A stretch of 64,000 nt of DNA from Pseudomonadota bacterium (GTDB lineage: Bacteria; Pseudomonadota; Gammaproteobacteria; Steroidobacterales; Steroidobacteraceae), in contig JADJBE010000003.1 in assembly GCA_016703895.1 (NCBI GenBank), forward strand, positions 186,001-250,000, given 5' to 3'. The position numbers were made by a program, and so were the translations under genes. This document shows positions 44,527-54,197 of the stretch, piece by piece; within the stretch, counting starts at the first letter, position 1, and every line of letters starts with the position of its first letter. Under the pieces are notes generated by a model. The model had not been told where the DNA came from, searched no databases, and saw only the letters and a list, made by a program, of their open reading frames with translations.

Positions 44527-45936
44527 TCAGCCTATGATCTGACGCGGATCGGTGACGCGGCCGCGGATTGCTGACGCAGCTGCGGTCTCGGGGCTCGCCA
44601 GCAGGGTGCGTGCGCCGATACCCTGGCGGCCTTCGAAATTGCGATTGCTGGTGCTAACGGAGTACTGTCCCTTGGCGACGGTGTCACCGTTCATGCCCAG
44701 GCACATTGAGCAGCCGCTCTCGCGCCAGTCGGCGCCTGCATCGATGAATATCTTGTGCAAGCCTTCCGCTTCAGCGTCCTTCTTGACCTGCTGTGATCCG
44801 GGCACCACGAGCATATGGACACCTTTGGCAACCTTGTGTCCCTGCAGCACCTTGGCGGCTTGCCGAAGGTCTGACAACCGGCCGTTGGTGCAACTGCCGA
44901 TGAACACCACATTGACCGGGACATTGGCAATCGGCTCGCCAGCGCGCAAGCCCATGTAGGCGAGCGCCTGGTCGAAAACGGCGTCGCCTGGCCGCACTGG
45001 CACACTGCCGGAAACCGGCGCAACCATGCCCGGGTTCGTGCCATAGGTGACCATCGGTTCGAGCGTGGCAGCGTCTATCTCGACCGACTTCGAGAACACT
45101 GCGCCCGGATCGCTGGGTAAGCGACGCCAACGTTCGAGAGCAGCTTCCCAGGCGTCGCCCTTTGGCACCCGCGGCGTATTCTTGAGGTAGTCGTAAGTTG
45201 TTTGGTCGGGTGCGATCATTCCTGCGCGCGCGCCTGCCTCGATCGACATATTGCAAACCGTCATGCGCTCTTCCATCGACAGCGCCCGGATGGCGTCGCC
45301 GCGGTACTCCAGCACATGTCCGGTGCCGCCCGACACGCCCACTTTGCCGATGATCGAGAGAATGAGGTCCTTGGCCGTCACGCCGATTGGCAAACGGTTC
45401 TTGATATCGATAGCGAAGGTCTTCGGTTTGCGCTGCAGGATGCACTGTGTGGCGAACACGTGACTCACTTCAGTGGTACCGATGCCGAAGGCGAGGGCGC
45501 CAAAAGCACCGTGCGTGGACGTATGGCTGTCGCCGCAGACGATCGTTTTGCCAGGCTGAGTCACACCCAGTTCGGGGCCAATGATATGCACGATGCCACG
45601 CAGCTCGTTTTGCAAGCCGAGCAGCTCGACGCCGAACTCCGCGGCGTTGCGTTCCAGCTGCGCAATTTGCTTGGCAGCCGAGTCGATCGAGATTGGTACG
45701 CCGCCGAACACCTGCTCGGTGCGGGTCGGTGTTGAGTGGTCCATGGTCGCGAGGGTCAAATCTGGCCGGCGCAGCTTGATGCCACGCGACTTCAGTTCTG
45801 CAAACGCTTGCGGGGACGTGACCTCGTGGGTCAGGTGCAAGTCGATATACAGAATTGCGGGCGTATCAGCGGTCTCGGGCGCCACTTCATGGGCTTCCCA
45901 GACCTTCTCGAACATCGTCTTGGCTTGCTTCGTCAC
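44527..45936 (-). CDS. leuC: 3-isopropylmalate dehydratase large subunit
   Basis: An aconitase-type enzyme of 469 residues with a [4Fe-4S] cluster. The ligand cysteines are in FIGSCTNGRLSDL and SGCSMCLGMN. VCGDSHTSTHGAFGALAFGIGTTE and the C-terminal STSNRNFEGRQG complete the pattern. Starts at ATG 45936, 22 bases after the ilvE stop. Confidence 0.97.
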   Translation of the reverse strand: MTKQAKTMFEKVWEAHEVAPETADTPAILYIDLHLTHEVTSPQAFAELKSRGIKLRRPDLTLATMDHSTPTRTEQVFGGVPISIDSAAKQIAQLERNAAEFGVELLGLQNELRGIVHIIGPELGVTQPGKTIVCGDSHTSTHGAFGALAFGIGTTEVSHVFATQCILQRKPKTFAIDIKNRLPIGVTAKDLILSIIGKVGVSGGTGHVLEYRGDAIRALSMEERMTVCNMSIEAGARAGMIAPDQTTYDYLKNTPRVPKGDAWEAALERWRRLPSDPGAVFSKSVEIDAATLEPMVTYGTNPGMVAPVSGSVPVRPGDAVFDQALAYMGLRAGEPIANVPVNVVFIGSCTNGRLSDLRQAAKVLQGHKVAKGVHMLVVPGSQQVKKDAEAEGLHKIFIDAGADWRESGCSMCLGMNGDTVAKGQYSVSTSNRNFEGRQGIGARTLLASPETAAASAIRGRVTDPRQIIG

Positions 45937-45958
45937 GTCAGTCTCGATGGTTAGTGGC

Positions 45959-46918
45959 TCAGGCCGTCTTGGTGTTGATCGGCATTTTCATATCGATTGG
46001 ATCGAGCCAATTCCATTTGTCCACGGTCTTGCCCGAGAACAATCCAAAAAAGGCCGCCTGCAGTTGCGCGGTGATGGGTCCGCGCTTGCCGTTGCCGACA
46101 GTCAGGCCATCGACCGAGCGGATCGGTGCGATCTCCGTGGCGGTGCCTGTAAAGAACAATTCGTCAGCGATATACAGCAGTTCGCGCGGCACCGACGTCT
46201 CGCGCACTTCCAGGCCATGCTCCTTGGCGAGTACCATCACGGCGTCGCGCGTGAGGCCGCCGAGCACAGAATGCGACAGCGACGGTGTCATGAGGACGCC
46301 GTTTTTCACCAGGAACAGATTTTCGCCGGCGCCTTCGCTAACAGTCCCGTCGGGTGCCAGGCCGATCCCTTCGGCAAATCCCAGCCGCTTGGCTTCCATA
46401 CCGATCAGCTGGCTGGACAAGTAATTACCACCCGCTTTGGCGAGCGCCGGAATGGTGTTGGGCGCAACGCGGTTCCAGGATGAAATACACACGTCCACGC
46501 CTTCTTCTTCACTGGCGTGGCCGAGGTACTTACCCCATTCCCACGCAGCGATCGCCACGTCCGTGGGCGGCGCCGTGGCCGGCACAACGCCGATCTCACC
46601 GTAACCCCGCATGGCGACCGGCCGCAGGTAGGCGCCGCGCGCGAGGCCGTTTACCGCGATGATTTCCCGGCAGGCCACATTGATCTGCTCGGGCGTGAAA
46701 GGCATCGGAATCCGATAGATCTTGGCCGACTCGAACAGCCGACGGGTATGGTCGGTAAGTCGAAAAATGGCTGGACCGCTTGGCGTCTGGTAGGCCCGTA
46801 CGCCCTCGAAAACTGATGAGCCGTAGTGGATGGCGTGTGACAACACATGCACGGTGGCGTTTTCCCACAGCACAAGCTTGCCATTGAACCAGATGTACTT
46901 GGTGGCGGGTATGGGCAT
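45959..46918 (-). CDS. ilvE: Branched-chain amino acid aminotransferase
   Basis: A fold-type IV PLP aminotransferase of 319 residues. FNGKLVLWENATVHVLSHAIHYGSSVFEGVRAY, LRPVAMRGYGEIGV, the PLP Lys in PNTIPALAKAGGNYLSSQ, DGTVSEGAGENLFLVKNG and ELFFTGTATEIAPI are typical of IlvE. It performs the last step for Leu, Ile and Val, so its place between leuA and leuCDB suits a shared branched-chain signal. Confidence 0.96.
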   Translation of the reverse strand: MPIPATKYIWFNGKLVLWENATVHVLSHAIHYGSSVFEGVRAYQTPSGPAIFRLTDHTRRLFESAKIYRIPMPFTPEQINVACREIIAVNGLARGAYLRPVAMRGYGEIGVVPATAPPTDVAIAAWEWGKYLGHASEEEGVDVCISSWNRVAPNTIPALAKAGGNYLSSQLIGMEAKRLGFAEGIGLAPDGTVSEGAGENLFLVKNGVLMTPSLSHSVLGGLTRDAVMVLAKEHGLEVRETSVPRELLYIADELFFTGTATEIAPIRSVDGLTVGNGKRGPITAQLQAAFFGLFSGKTVDKWNWLDPIDMKMPINTKTA

Positions 46919-46931
46919 CGTACTAACTCCC

Positions 46932-48515
46932 TCAGACTGCTGCTTGCGCGGTGCGTGCCGCGCCGGTCCGCTCGTCCTGCGACTTTGCGAGGCTGGCCTG
47001 CGCCAATTCGATCCGATTGATCACTTCCAGAAACGCCTCTGCCGCTGACTCCACGATATTGGTGCTGACGCTCGAGCCACGATAACTGCGCTTATTGTAC
47101 TCGACATAGACCAGCGCCTCGCCCTGCGCATCCTCACCAACGGAAACGCTGCGCAGTTCAAATTTTTGTAAGGTCACGTCTATACCGGTGGCCTGTTCAA
47201 TCGCCGTAAAGGCGGCGTCCACAGGACCATCGCCCGATGCGCGTTGTTCTACCAATCGGCCGTCGCTGTGCTGCAACTGCACCGTCGCCTGAGCTACTTG
47301 GTCGCTTTCGGCCACAGTGCGCAGGTTCTTGAGTGACCACGGTCCTGCGGCGCTGTTCTCAGCCTGCAGCACGAGCGCCTCGATGTCGCCGTCGAACAAT
47401 TCCTTTTTCTTGTCAGCGAGCGCTTTGAATTCTTCAAACACGCGCGCGAATTCCAAGTCATCAACCACAAAGCCCAGCTCCTTGATCCGCTCCTTAAGCG
47501 CATGGCGGCCGCTGTGTTTGCCCAACACCAAGGATGAGCGAGTCAAGCCAACGTCCTGTGGGCGCATGATCTCGTAGGTGGAGTGATGCTTCAGCATGCC
47601 ATGCTGATGGATGCCTGACTCATGCGCGAACGCGTTCTCGCCCACGACTGCCTTGTTGCGCGGGATCGGCATCGCCACGATATTCGCCAGCATGCGCGAG
47701 GTCGGATAGAGCTTGTTAGTCTTGATCCGGGTTTCGAGGTTAAAGAACGCCTCGCGCGTTTTCAGCGCCATCACGACTTCTTCGAGCGAGCAGTTGCCGG
47801 CGCGCTCGCCGATGCCGTTGATTGTGCATTCGATTTGCCGAGCGCCAGCCACGACCGCCGTCAGGCTGTTAGCGACGGCCATGCCCAGGTCATCGTGGCA
47901 GTGCACCGAGAGGCGGACCTTATCGATGCCACGCACGTTCTTGCGCAGATAGCGAAACAATTCCGCGAACTCGTCTGGCACCGTGTAGCCAACGGTGTCC
48001 GGAATGTTGACTGTCGTCGCGCCGGCGTCGATCACGGCTTCAACCACTTGTGCCAGGAATTCCAGCTCGGTACGCGAGGCGTCTTCCGGGGAGAACTCCA
48101 CATCCTCGACCAACTCGCGCGCGGCTTTCACGCCTTCGACCGCCATGCGAATGATCTCGTCGCGGGCCATGTTGAGCTTGTATTCGCGATGAATCGCGCT
48201 GGTGGCGAGAAACACGTGCACCCGACGATTGCTCGCCGGGCGCACCGCATCGGCCGCCAGCTTGATGTCATCGCGGTTGCAGCGCGCCAGCCCGCAAATG
48301 ATCGGGCCCTGCACTTCGCGAGCTACCGCATTGACGCTCTCCCAGTCGCCGCGCGAGGCGGCCGGGAAACCAGCCTCGATGACATCGACCCCGAGTTCCG
48401 CGAGCGCCTTGGCAATCCGAAGCTTTTCGGGTTGCGTCATGCTGCAGCCAGGCGATTGCTCGCCGTCGCGCAGCGTGGTGTCAAAAATCATCACTCGGTC
48501 GCGGTTCGGGGACAT
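46932..48515 (-). CDS. leuA: 2-isopropylmalate synthase
   Basis: The first committed enzyme of leucine synthesis, about 527 residues. The catalytic TIM barrel has FDTTLRDGEQSPGCSM, HCHDDLGMAVANSL and the metal-binding NGIGERAGNCSLEEVV. HESGIHQHGMLKH lies in the linker, and the C-terminal domain (about 395-515) is the leucine-sensing LeuA regulatory fold. ATG 48515 is preceded by AAGGAGAG, so the longer frame is rejected. Ten bases downstream of ilvC. Confidence 0.97.
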   Translation of the reverse strand: MSPNRDRVMIFDTTLRDGEQSPGCSMTQPEKLRIAKALAELGVDVIEAGFPAASRGDWESVNAVAREVQGPIICGLARCNRDDIKLAADAVRPASNRRVHVFLATSAIHREYKLNMARDEIIRMAVEGVKAARELVEDVEFSPEDASRTELEFLAQVVEAVIDAGATTVNIPDTVGYTVPDEFAELFRYLRKNVRGIDKVRLSVHCHDDLGMAVANSLTAVVAGARQIECTINGIGERAGNCSLEEVVMALKTREAFFNLETRIKTNKLYPTSRMLANIVAMPIPRNKAVVGENAFAHESGIHQHGMLKHHSTYEIMRPQDVGLTRSSLVLGKHSGRHALKERIKELGFVVDDLEFARVFEEFKALADKKKELFDGDIEALVLQAENSAAGPWSLKNLRTVAESDQVAQATVQLQHSDGRLVEQRASGDGPVDAAFTAIEQATGIDVTLQKFELRSVSVGEDAQGEALVYVEYNKRSYRGSSVSTNIVESAAEAFLEVINRIELAQASLAKSQDERTGAARTAQAAV

Positions 48516-48525
48516 GTGTCTCTCC

Positions 48526-49521
48526 TTAATTTTGTTCCAGCCACGGCATACGCGCCCGCAGCTTGACGCCAACTTTTTCGATCGGATGTGCTAAATCCGC
48601 CTGCAGCAACTTGCGGTACTTCTTGTTGCCGGTCTTGTTCTCGGCGATCCATTGCCGGGCAAATTTGCCGTCTTGGATCTCCGTCAGGATCTTCTTCATT
48701 TCCTTCTTGGTTGCCTTGTTCACCACGCGCGGTCCGCGTGTCAGGTCACCATACTTGGCGGTATCGGAAATAAACTGATGCATCTTCGTGATGCCGCCTT
48801 CATGCAGCAGGTCGACGATCAACTTGAGCTCGTGCAAGCACTCGTAGTAGGCGACTTCGGGTTGGTAGCCGGCTTCAACCAGCGTCTCGAATCCCTTGAC
48901 GACCAGTTCGGTCGCGCCGCCGCACAGCACGGCCTGTTCGCCGAACAGATCTGTCTCGGTTTCTTCGGCAAAGGTCGTCGTCAGCACGCCACCGCGGGTG
49001 CCGCCGATGCCGTGTGCGTAGGCGAGGGCCTTGTCGAACGCCTTACGACCGCCGGATGCGGCTTGTTGCACGGCCAGCAGGCATGGTACGCCGCGTCCCT
49101 GTTGATACTGCCGCCGCACGAGATCGCCCGGACCCTTGGGCGCGATCAAGACGACGTCTAGATCCTTGCGCGGTTTGATCTGCTTGAAGTGCACATTAAA
49201 GCCGTGCGCGAACAGCAGCGTCGCGCCTTTCTTCAAGCCGTCTTTGACACTTTCATACAGCGCCTTTTGGGCCAGGTCGGGCACGAGAAAGGCGATCAGC
49301 TCGGCATCCATCACCGCCGCCGCCGGCTCCGCAACCTTCAAGCCATCGCGCTTGGCCTTGGTCCAGCTGGCCCCGCCTTTGCGCACGCCGACGATAACGT
49401 CATGGCCGCTGTCTTTGAGGTTGAGCGCATGGGCACGGCCTTGGCTGCCGTAGCCAAGCACCGCGATGCGGGCGCCCTTGAGGGCCTTCTTATTGACGTC
49501 TTTTTGTCCGTAGATCTTCAT
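48526..49521 (-). CDS. ilvC: Ketol-acid reductoisomerase, class I
   Basis: About 331 residues. The NADP-binding fold has IAVLGYGSQGRAHALNLKDSG and VIVGVRKGG; FLVPDLAQKALYE, LLFAHGFNVHF, VVLIAPKGPGDLVRR, FAEETETDLFGEQAVLCGG and YECLHELKLIVDLLHEGG give the catalytic acidic residues. The single knotted domain marks the short (class I) type. ATG 49521 has GGAG seven bases upstream. A longer frame to 49611 would be translated across the attenuator and is rejected. First structural gene of the operon. Confidence 0.97.
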   Translation of the reverse strand: MKIYGQKDVNKKALKGARIAVLGYGSQGRAHALNLKDSGHDVIVGVRKGGASWTKAKRDGLKVAEPAAAVMDAELIAFLVPDLAQKALYESVKDGLKKGATLLFAHGFNVHFKQIKPRKDLDVVLIAPKGPGDLVRRQYQQGRGVPCLLAVQQAASGGRKAFDKALAYAHGIGGTRGGVLTTTFAEETETDLFGEQAVLCGGATELVVKGFETLVEAGYQPEVAYYECLHELKLIVDLLHEGGITKMHQFISDTAKYGDLTRGPRVVNKATKKEMKKILTEIQDGKFARQWIAENKTGNKKYRKLLQADLAHPIEKVGVKLRARMPWLEQN

Positions 49522-49563
49522 CGATTGCTCCAGGTCAGTGTCTGTCGTAGTGGCGGCAACAAG

Positions 49564-49603
49564 AAAAAACCCCGCAGCGGCTTCTGGGCCGGTGCGGGGT
49601 TTT
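49564..49603 (-). terminator. Attenuator terminator of the ilvC-leu operon
   Basis: Reading the minus strand, CCCCGCA (plus 49593-49599) and TGCGGGG (plus 49570-49576) form a stem extended inside by GGC/GCC pairs, followed by six T residues (plus 49564-49569). It lies between the leader peptide stop and ilvC. Its 5' arm (plus 49590-49598) is also perfectly complementary over nine bases to leader codons 22-24 (plus 49646-49654), giving the alternative antiterminator. Confidence 0.9.
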
Positions 49604-49633
49604 CGTGTCATCGCTCGCTTGGGGTTTAGTACT

Positions 49634-49717
49634 TCAAGCAGGCGTCCCGCACCGATCGCTCACAAGGAGCGCTAGTACGAGTACAAGGTCGAGGGCAAAT
49701 GCGTCGCTTGAATGCAT
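49634..49717 (-). CDS. Leu/Val-rich leader peptide of the ilvC-leu operon
   Basis: A 27-codon frame from ATG 49717 to TGA. Codons 9-19 read LDLVLVLALLV: six leucines and three valines in eleven codons. The Leu codons used are CTC, CTT and CTA, not the CTG that dominates neighbouring genes, which would slow ribosomes when charged tRNA is scarce. Codons 22-24 form the 5' half of an antiterminator, and an intrinsic terminator follows 30 bases after the stop. This is the classical leader arrangement of branched-chain operons. The ribosome site is weak. No signal that it acts as a peptide otherwise. Confidence 0.88.
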   Translation of the reverse strand: MHSSDAFALDLVLVLALLVSDRCGTPA

Positions 49718-49729
49718 GATTACTCGAAG

Positions 49730-49766
49730 ATAGCACCACAATTGGCGCGTCGTTGTCAACGCGCCA
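49730..49766 (-). promoter_or_regulatory. Candidate ilvC-leu promoter overlapped by an inverted repeat
   Basis: Minus-strand TTGACA (plus 49754-49759) is a perfect -35. The best -10-like element is TGCTAT (plus 49730-49735), 18 bases away and only partly matching. An inverted repeat of eight-base arms, TGGCGCGT (49743-49750) and ACGCGCCA (49759-49766), straddles the -35 and could be an operator. If the -10 is right, the leader ATG lies only a few bases inside the transcript. Confidence 0.5.
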
Positions 49767-49848
49767 TTGCCGGGCGGCGGCCACTCGGACGATCGCCGGT
49801 CGCAAAGTGGCCGGCCGCAAATGCTTGTCCTTGGCTTAATATTGCGGG

Positions 49849-51264
49849 GTGCCAAATGAATTCATCTCTGACGACCGTGCCACGTCGGCGCGCCCAATCT
49901 GGTTGCTGACCGACTCCAGTTTGCCGCACTGGCTGGCTGACCAGCCGCCCGCAGTACAGCTATGGGTGCAGCAGAGCGGCTACAAAGCTGAACGGTTGCG
50001 CATGCTGTCTCTGCCGACAGCGGCCGGTGGTGTCGCCGGTGTCCTGGTTGGCCTGGGCTCGTTGCAGTCGCCAGACCAGTTGACGCTGTGGCATGGCGCT
50101 GCCTTGCCCGGCAAGCTGCCTGCTGGCGTGTACGCGTTAGCGGCGCCGTTGTCCGCTCAGGCGGCAACCCAGCTCGCGTTGGGTTGGCAGTTCGGCCGCT
50201 ATCGTTTTGACCGCTATCGAGCCGACCGCGAGTCAGCTTTGACCGCAACGGCGCAATTGGTTGCGCCCGACAACGCCGACCTCGCGTATGTTCAGCACGC
50301 CGCCGACGCCTGTGCGCGTGCGCGTGACTATATCAATCTACCCGCCAATGATTTTGGCCCGGCGGAGCTCGCCGAGGTGGCCAGCGACTTGGCTCGGCGC
50401 TTCGATGCGGAGTGTCACATCACCGTGGGCGCCGAGTTGCTCACGGCCGGGTTCCCGCTCGTCTACGCCGTGGGCAAGGCGAGTGAGCGCGAACCGCGGC
50501 TAATCGATCTGCGGGCGGGTGATCCCAGCGCGCCGCGTGTGACGATCGTCGGCAAGGGCGTGTGTTTCGATAGCGGAGGACTCGACCTCAAAACGTCCTC
50601 CGGCATGGCCTTGATGAAAAAGGACATGGGCGGTGCCGCCTGCGCTCTGGCATTGGCCGAAATGCTGTTAGTGAGCAAGGCGCCGATACGCTTGCGACTG
50701 CTGATCCCAGCGGTAGAGAACTCGGTGGGTGGCAGGGCGTTCCGGCCAGGCGATGTGCTGCGGTCGCGCCACGGTCTGACGGTCGAGATCGGCAACACGG
50801 ATGCGGAGGGTCGACTGGTGCTGGCCGATGCCATGGCGGCTGCTGACGAGGAGAACCCGGCGTTGTTGCTCGATCTGGCCACGCTGACGGGCGCCGCGCG
50901 CGTTGCCTTGGGCCCTGAGTTGCCAGCGGCGTATTCGCAGCCGGAATCACTCGCGACGGATCTCGCTCGCCTGGGCGGCTTGGAATCCGATCCGGTGTGG
51001 CCAATGCCGCTGTGGGCCGGCTACGACGACGAGTTCAGCAGCAAGGTTGCCGATCTCAACAACGTGTCGGCATCGACGTTTGCCGGCTCGATTATCGGCG
51101 CGTTGTTCCTGCGTCGATTCGTCAATCCGAGCCGCAATTGGCTGCACGTCGATCTGTACGGATGGAACCCCAAGGATCGACCGGGACGACCAGTCGGTGC
51201 CGAAGCGCAGGTGTCCGCGCGCTCTATCGGCTCGTACGTCAGCGCTTCGGATGAGACTCGCTAG
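49849..51264 (+). CDS. Leucyl aminopeptidase family protein (M17)
   Basis: About 471 residues, starting at GTG. The C-terminal catalytic domain has VTIVGKGVCFDSGGLDLKTSSGM, MKKDMGGAACALA, IPAVENSVGGRAFRPGDVL, NTDAEGRLVLADAM and LATLTGAARVALG, containing the Lys, Asp and Glu metal ligands of the di-zinc M17 enzymes. The N-terminal domain is less conserved. Probably a cytosolic aminopeptidase. Divergent from the ilv leader; its 3' end overlaps the EamA gene by 14 bases. Confidence 0.93.
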   Translation: MPNEFISDDRATSARPIWLLTDSSLPHWLADQPPAVQLWVQQSGYKAERLRMLSLPTAAGGVAGVLVGLGSLQSPDQLTLWHGAALPGKLPAGVYALAAPLSAQAATQLALGWQFGRYRFDRYRADRESALTATAQLVAPDNADLAYVQHAADACARARDYINLPANDFGPAELAEVASDLARRFDAECHITVGAELLTAGFPLVYAVGKASEREPRLIDLRAGDPSAPRVTIVGKGVCFDSGGLDLKTSSGMALMKKDMGGAACALALAEMLLVSKAPIRLRLLIPAVENSVGGRAFRPGDVLRSRHGLTVEIGNTDAEGRLVLADAMAAADEENPALLLDLATLTGAARVALGPELPAAYSQPESLATDLARLGGLESDPVWPMPLWAGYDDEFSSKVADLNNVSASTFAGSIIGALFLRRFVNPSRNWLHVDLYGWNPKDRPGRPVGAEAQVSARSIGSYVSASDETR

Positions 51265-52125
51265 GCGCGATCTGCTCCTCGTTCTGGTCATCACCACGCT
51301 TTGGGGCCTAAACTTGATCGTCGGCCGTGTCGGACTCGCGGAGATTCCCCCGTTCACATTCACGGCGCTGCGTTTCGCGGCACTGGCGCTGTTGCTGTTG
51401 CCGTTTCTGTGTGCGCCCCGTGGCCAGCTGCGGCCGCTGGTCGCGGCAATGCTGCTTTCCGGCGCGCTGCCATTTGCGCTCGTGTTCTGGGCCTGTCCCT
51501 GGCGGAGAATGTTTCGTCGGTCGCGATCGCCTCGCAACTGGGCGTGCCGTTCACGACCTTGCTCTCGGTCTGGTTTTTGGGCGAAGTGGTGCGCTGGCGC
51601 CGTTGGAGCGGCATCGTCTTGTCGTTTGTGGGTGTTATGGTCATGGGGTTTGATCCGCAGGTTTTCGGCTACTGGCCAAGCCTGCTGCTTGTGATTGGCT
51701 CGGCCTTGACCGGCGCTTTTGGTTTGATGGCCGTGAAGCGGCTGTCCGGCTTCGCACCGCTCGAGATTCAGAGTTGGATGGCTCTGGTGAGCGTGCTGCC
51801 GGTCGCGCTGGCGGCCTTGTTGTTGGAGCGGCAAGCGTGGCCACAGCTATTGGAAGTGAGCTGGCGTGGCTGGAGCGCCTTGGCCTACGCTACGATCTTC
51901 GCGAGCCTGATAGCGCAGTCGATCTTTTATTATTTGGTGCAGCGCTACCCGGTGACCAGCGTCGCGCCGCTCACCACCTTGTCGCCGGTGTTGTCGGTCG
52001 TTTTTGCAGTCACGCTGCTCGGGGATCAGTTGACCCTGAAGATCGCGGTCGGTGGCCTGTTGACGTTGTTAGGCGTGTTTGTTATCACACTGCGTGAGCG
52101 CAGGCTCACGGATATTGCGACCTGA
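51251..52125 (+). CDS. EamA-family (DMT) transporter, with a one-base deletion
   Basis: Two EamA repeats with about ten membrane helices: LVLVITTLWGLNLIVGRVGL, IPPFTFTALRFAALALLLLP, then AENVSSVAIASQLGVPFTTLLSVWFLGE, and in the second repeat YPVTSVAPLTTLSPVLSVVFAVTLLGD. The frame breaks at about 51489 in GGG: VFW followed by GLSLAEN requires one more G. Likely an exporter of amino acids or metabolites. It overlaps the aminopeptidase gene, so it is probably co-transcribed with it. Confidence 0.88.
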
Positions 52126-52194
52126 GACGATAACTGTTGGTTGGCTTTTTTTGCGCAAGCGCCGCAAGCTGAGCGCTAACTTTGGGAGAGGTTG

Positions 52195-53909
52195 ATGACG
52201 AAGAAGCGAGCCCCGGGCACTGACAACGGCACCAAGCGAGCCAAAAGCGTCGATCCGCGCGCGTACTCGCGGCTGGTAGTCGACGGCGCGAAACAGACGC
52301 CGTCGCGCGCAATGTTGCGTGCCGTGGGCTTTCAGGATGCAGATTTTGCCAAGCCACAGATTGGTGTGGCTTCTACCTGGGCGAATCTCACCCCCTGCAA
52401 CATGCACATTAATGAGTTGGCGCACCAAGCCGTTGCCGGCGCGGATGCCGCCGGCGGCAAGGGCGTGCTGTTCAATACGATCACCGTCTCCGACGGTATC
52501 TCGATGGGTTCCCCTGGCATGCGTTACTCGCTGGTCTCGCGCGAGGTGATCGCCGATTCGATCGAGACAGTAGTGGCCGCGGAAGGCTTCGATGGCTTCG
52601 TCGCGTTGGGCGGTTGTGACAAGAACATGCCGGGCTGTGCGATCGCGATGGCGCGGCTCAATCGACCGTCCGTGTTTGTTTACGGTGGCACCATCCGCCC
52701 TGGCGCCAAGCGCCGCGATATCGTCGCTGTATTCGAGGCGGTCGGTGGCCATGCCGCCGGTACCGTCAGTGACGTCGAGTTGTTAGACGTCGAGCGGACG
52801 GCAATTCCGGGCCCCGGTAGCTGCGGTGGCATGTATACCGCTAATACCATGGCGTCGGCGATCGAGGCACTTGGCTTGAGCCTGCCGGACAGCTCCGCTC
52901 AGGAGGCGGTGGGTTCGCCCAAGCGCGATGACTCGCGCCGCGCGGGTGAGGCCGTGGTCAAGCTGGTAAAGATGGGGCTGCGACCAAGTGACATTCTCAG
53001 CAAGCGCGCGTTCGAAAATGCGATCACGATGACGATCGCATTGAGCGGCTCGACTAATGCTGTGTTGCATTTGCTCGCCATCGCGCATGCGGCGCGCGTC
53101 AAACTCTCACTCGAGGACTTCACACGCATCGGTAAGCGCGTACCGGTGTTGGCCGACCTGCGCCCCAGTGGGCACTATCTGATGTCGGAACTGATCGCGA
53201 TCGGCGGCATTCAGCCTTTGATGAAGCGTCTGTTGGCGCGCGGCTTGCTTCATGGCGATTGCATGACCGTTACGGGCAAGACGCTGGCGCAGAATTTGGC
53301 GCGGGTGCCCGACTACCCGAGCGATCAGCAGATTGTCCGGACATTTGAAAATCCCGTCAAAAAAGACAGTCATCTTGTTGTTCTGAAGGGGAATCTTGCG
53401 GCCGATGGTGCGGTAGCGAAGATCTCTGGGAAAGAAGGCCTGACGTTCGAGGGTCCGGCGCGTGTGTTCGACGGCGAGGAGCGCGCGACCGCCGCCATTC
53501 TTGCCGGGCAAGTCAAGGGCGGCGATGTCGTCGTTATCCGTTACGAGGCCCAAAGGGCGGCCCTGGCATGCGTGAGATGCTGAGTCCTACCGGTGCGATC
53601 ATGGGACGTGGTTTGGGCGATACAGTGGCGTTGATTACCGATGGCAGATTCTCGGGCGGCAGTCATGGATTTGTCGTTGGACATATCGCTCCAGAAGCGG
53701 CCGTAGGCGGTGCAATCGGCTTGTTGCGTAATGGCGATCGCATCCATATTGATGCGGTGAAACGTACGATCAACGTTGCACTGACCGCAGCGGAACTGAA
53801 GCGACGGCGCGCTGCATGGCGTGCTCCAAAGCCTTATGCCACGAGTGGCGTGTTGGCAAAGTACGCGAAGGCGGTCAGCAGTGCCTCGCTCGGCGCCGTC
53901 ACGGATTGA
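52195..53909 (+). CDS. ilvD: Dihydroxy-acid dehydratase, with a one-base deletion
   Basis: An Fe-S dehydratase of the valine/isoleucine pathway, about 571 residues when corrected. Cluster and active-site motifs are TPCNMHINELA, GGCDKNMPGC, GSCGGMYTANTMA, LSGSTNAVLHLLAIA, GRFSGGSHGFVVGHIAPEA and DRIHIDA-like residues near the end. Near 53547 a GG run should be GGG to join VVVIRYEG to the GPGMREMLSPT block. ATG 52195 is preceded by GGGAGAGG. It is separate from the ilvC-leu operon and has no leader of that type. Confidence 0.93.
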
Positions 53910-54197
53910 CGTAACACGTGCAGGTTGTCAGGCTTGCGACATACGGTTACAGTTCAGAAACACGTGGCAGGATGAAGCCGCGGGGAAGTTCAGGGGATAC
54001 GGATAATTTCGAGACCGAGATAGCGGTTTCGAACGTTTAAGTGATGAAGGCCATCGTTCGCTTGCAACGGACAATGGCAGGGCACAGGACAGACACCGCT
54101 GGAAGTTGTTGCGCTAAATTGCGAACCCCGCTAAGTTGCGCCGCAGATTTTTTGCACTGCCCTGTTTAGTTTCGATCAACTGCAATCTCGAGACACA

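Noticed and set aside
49522..49611. Longer N-terminus for ilvC
   Set aside because: The extra codons span the attenuator hairpin and are not conserved; ATG 49521 has a good ribosome site.
53910..54197. Possible small gene between ilvD and tonB
   Set aside because: Only short frames without a ribosome site or family resemblance; treated as the tonB upstream region.
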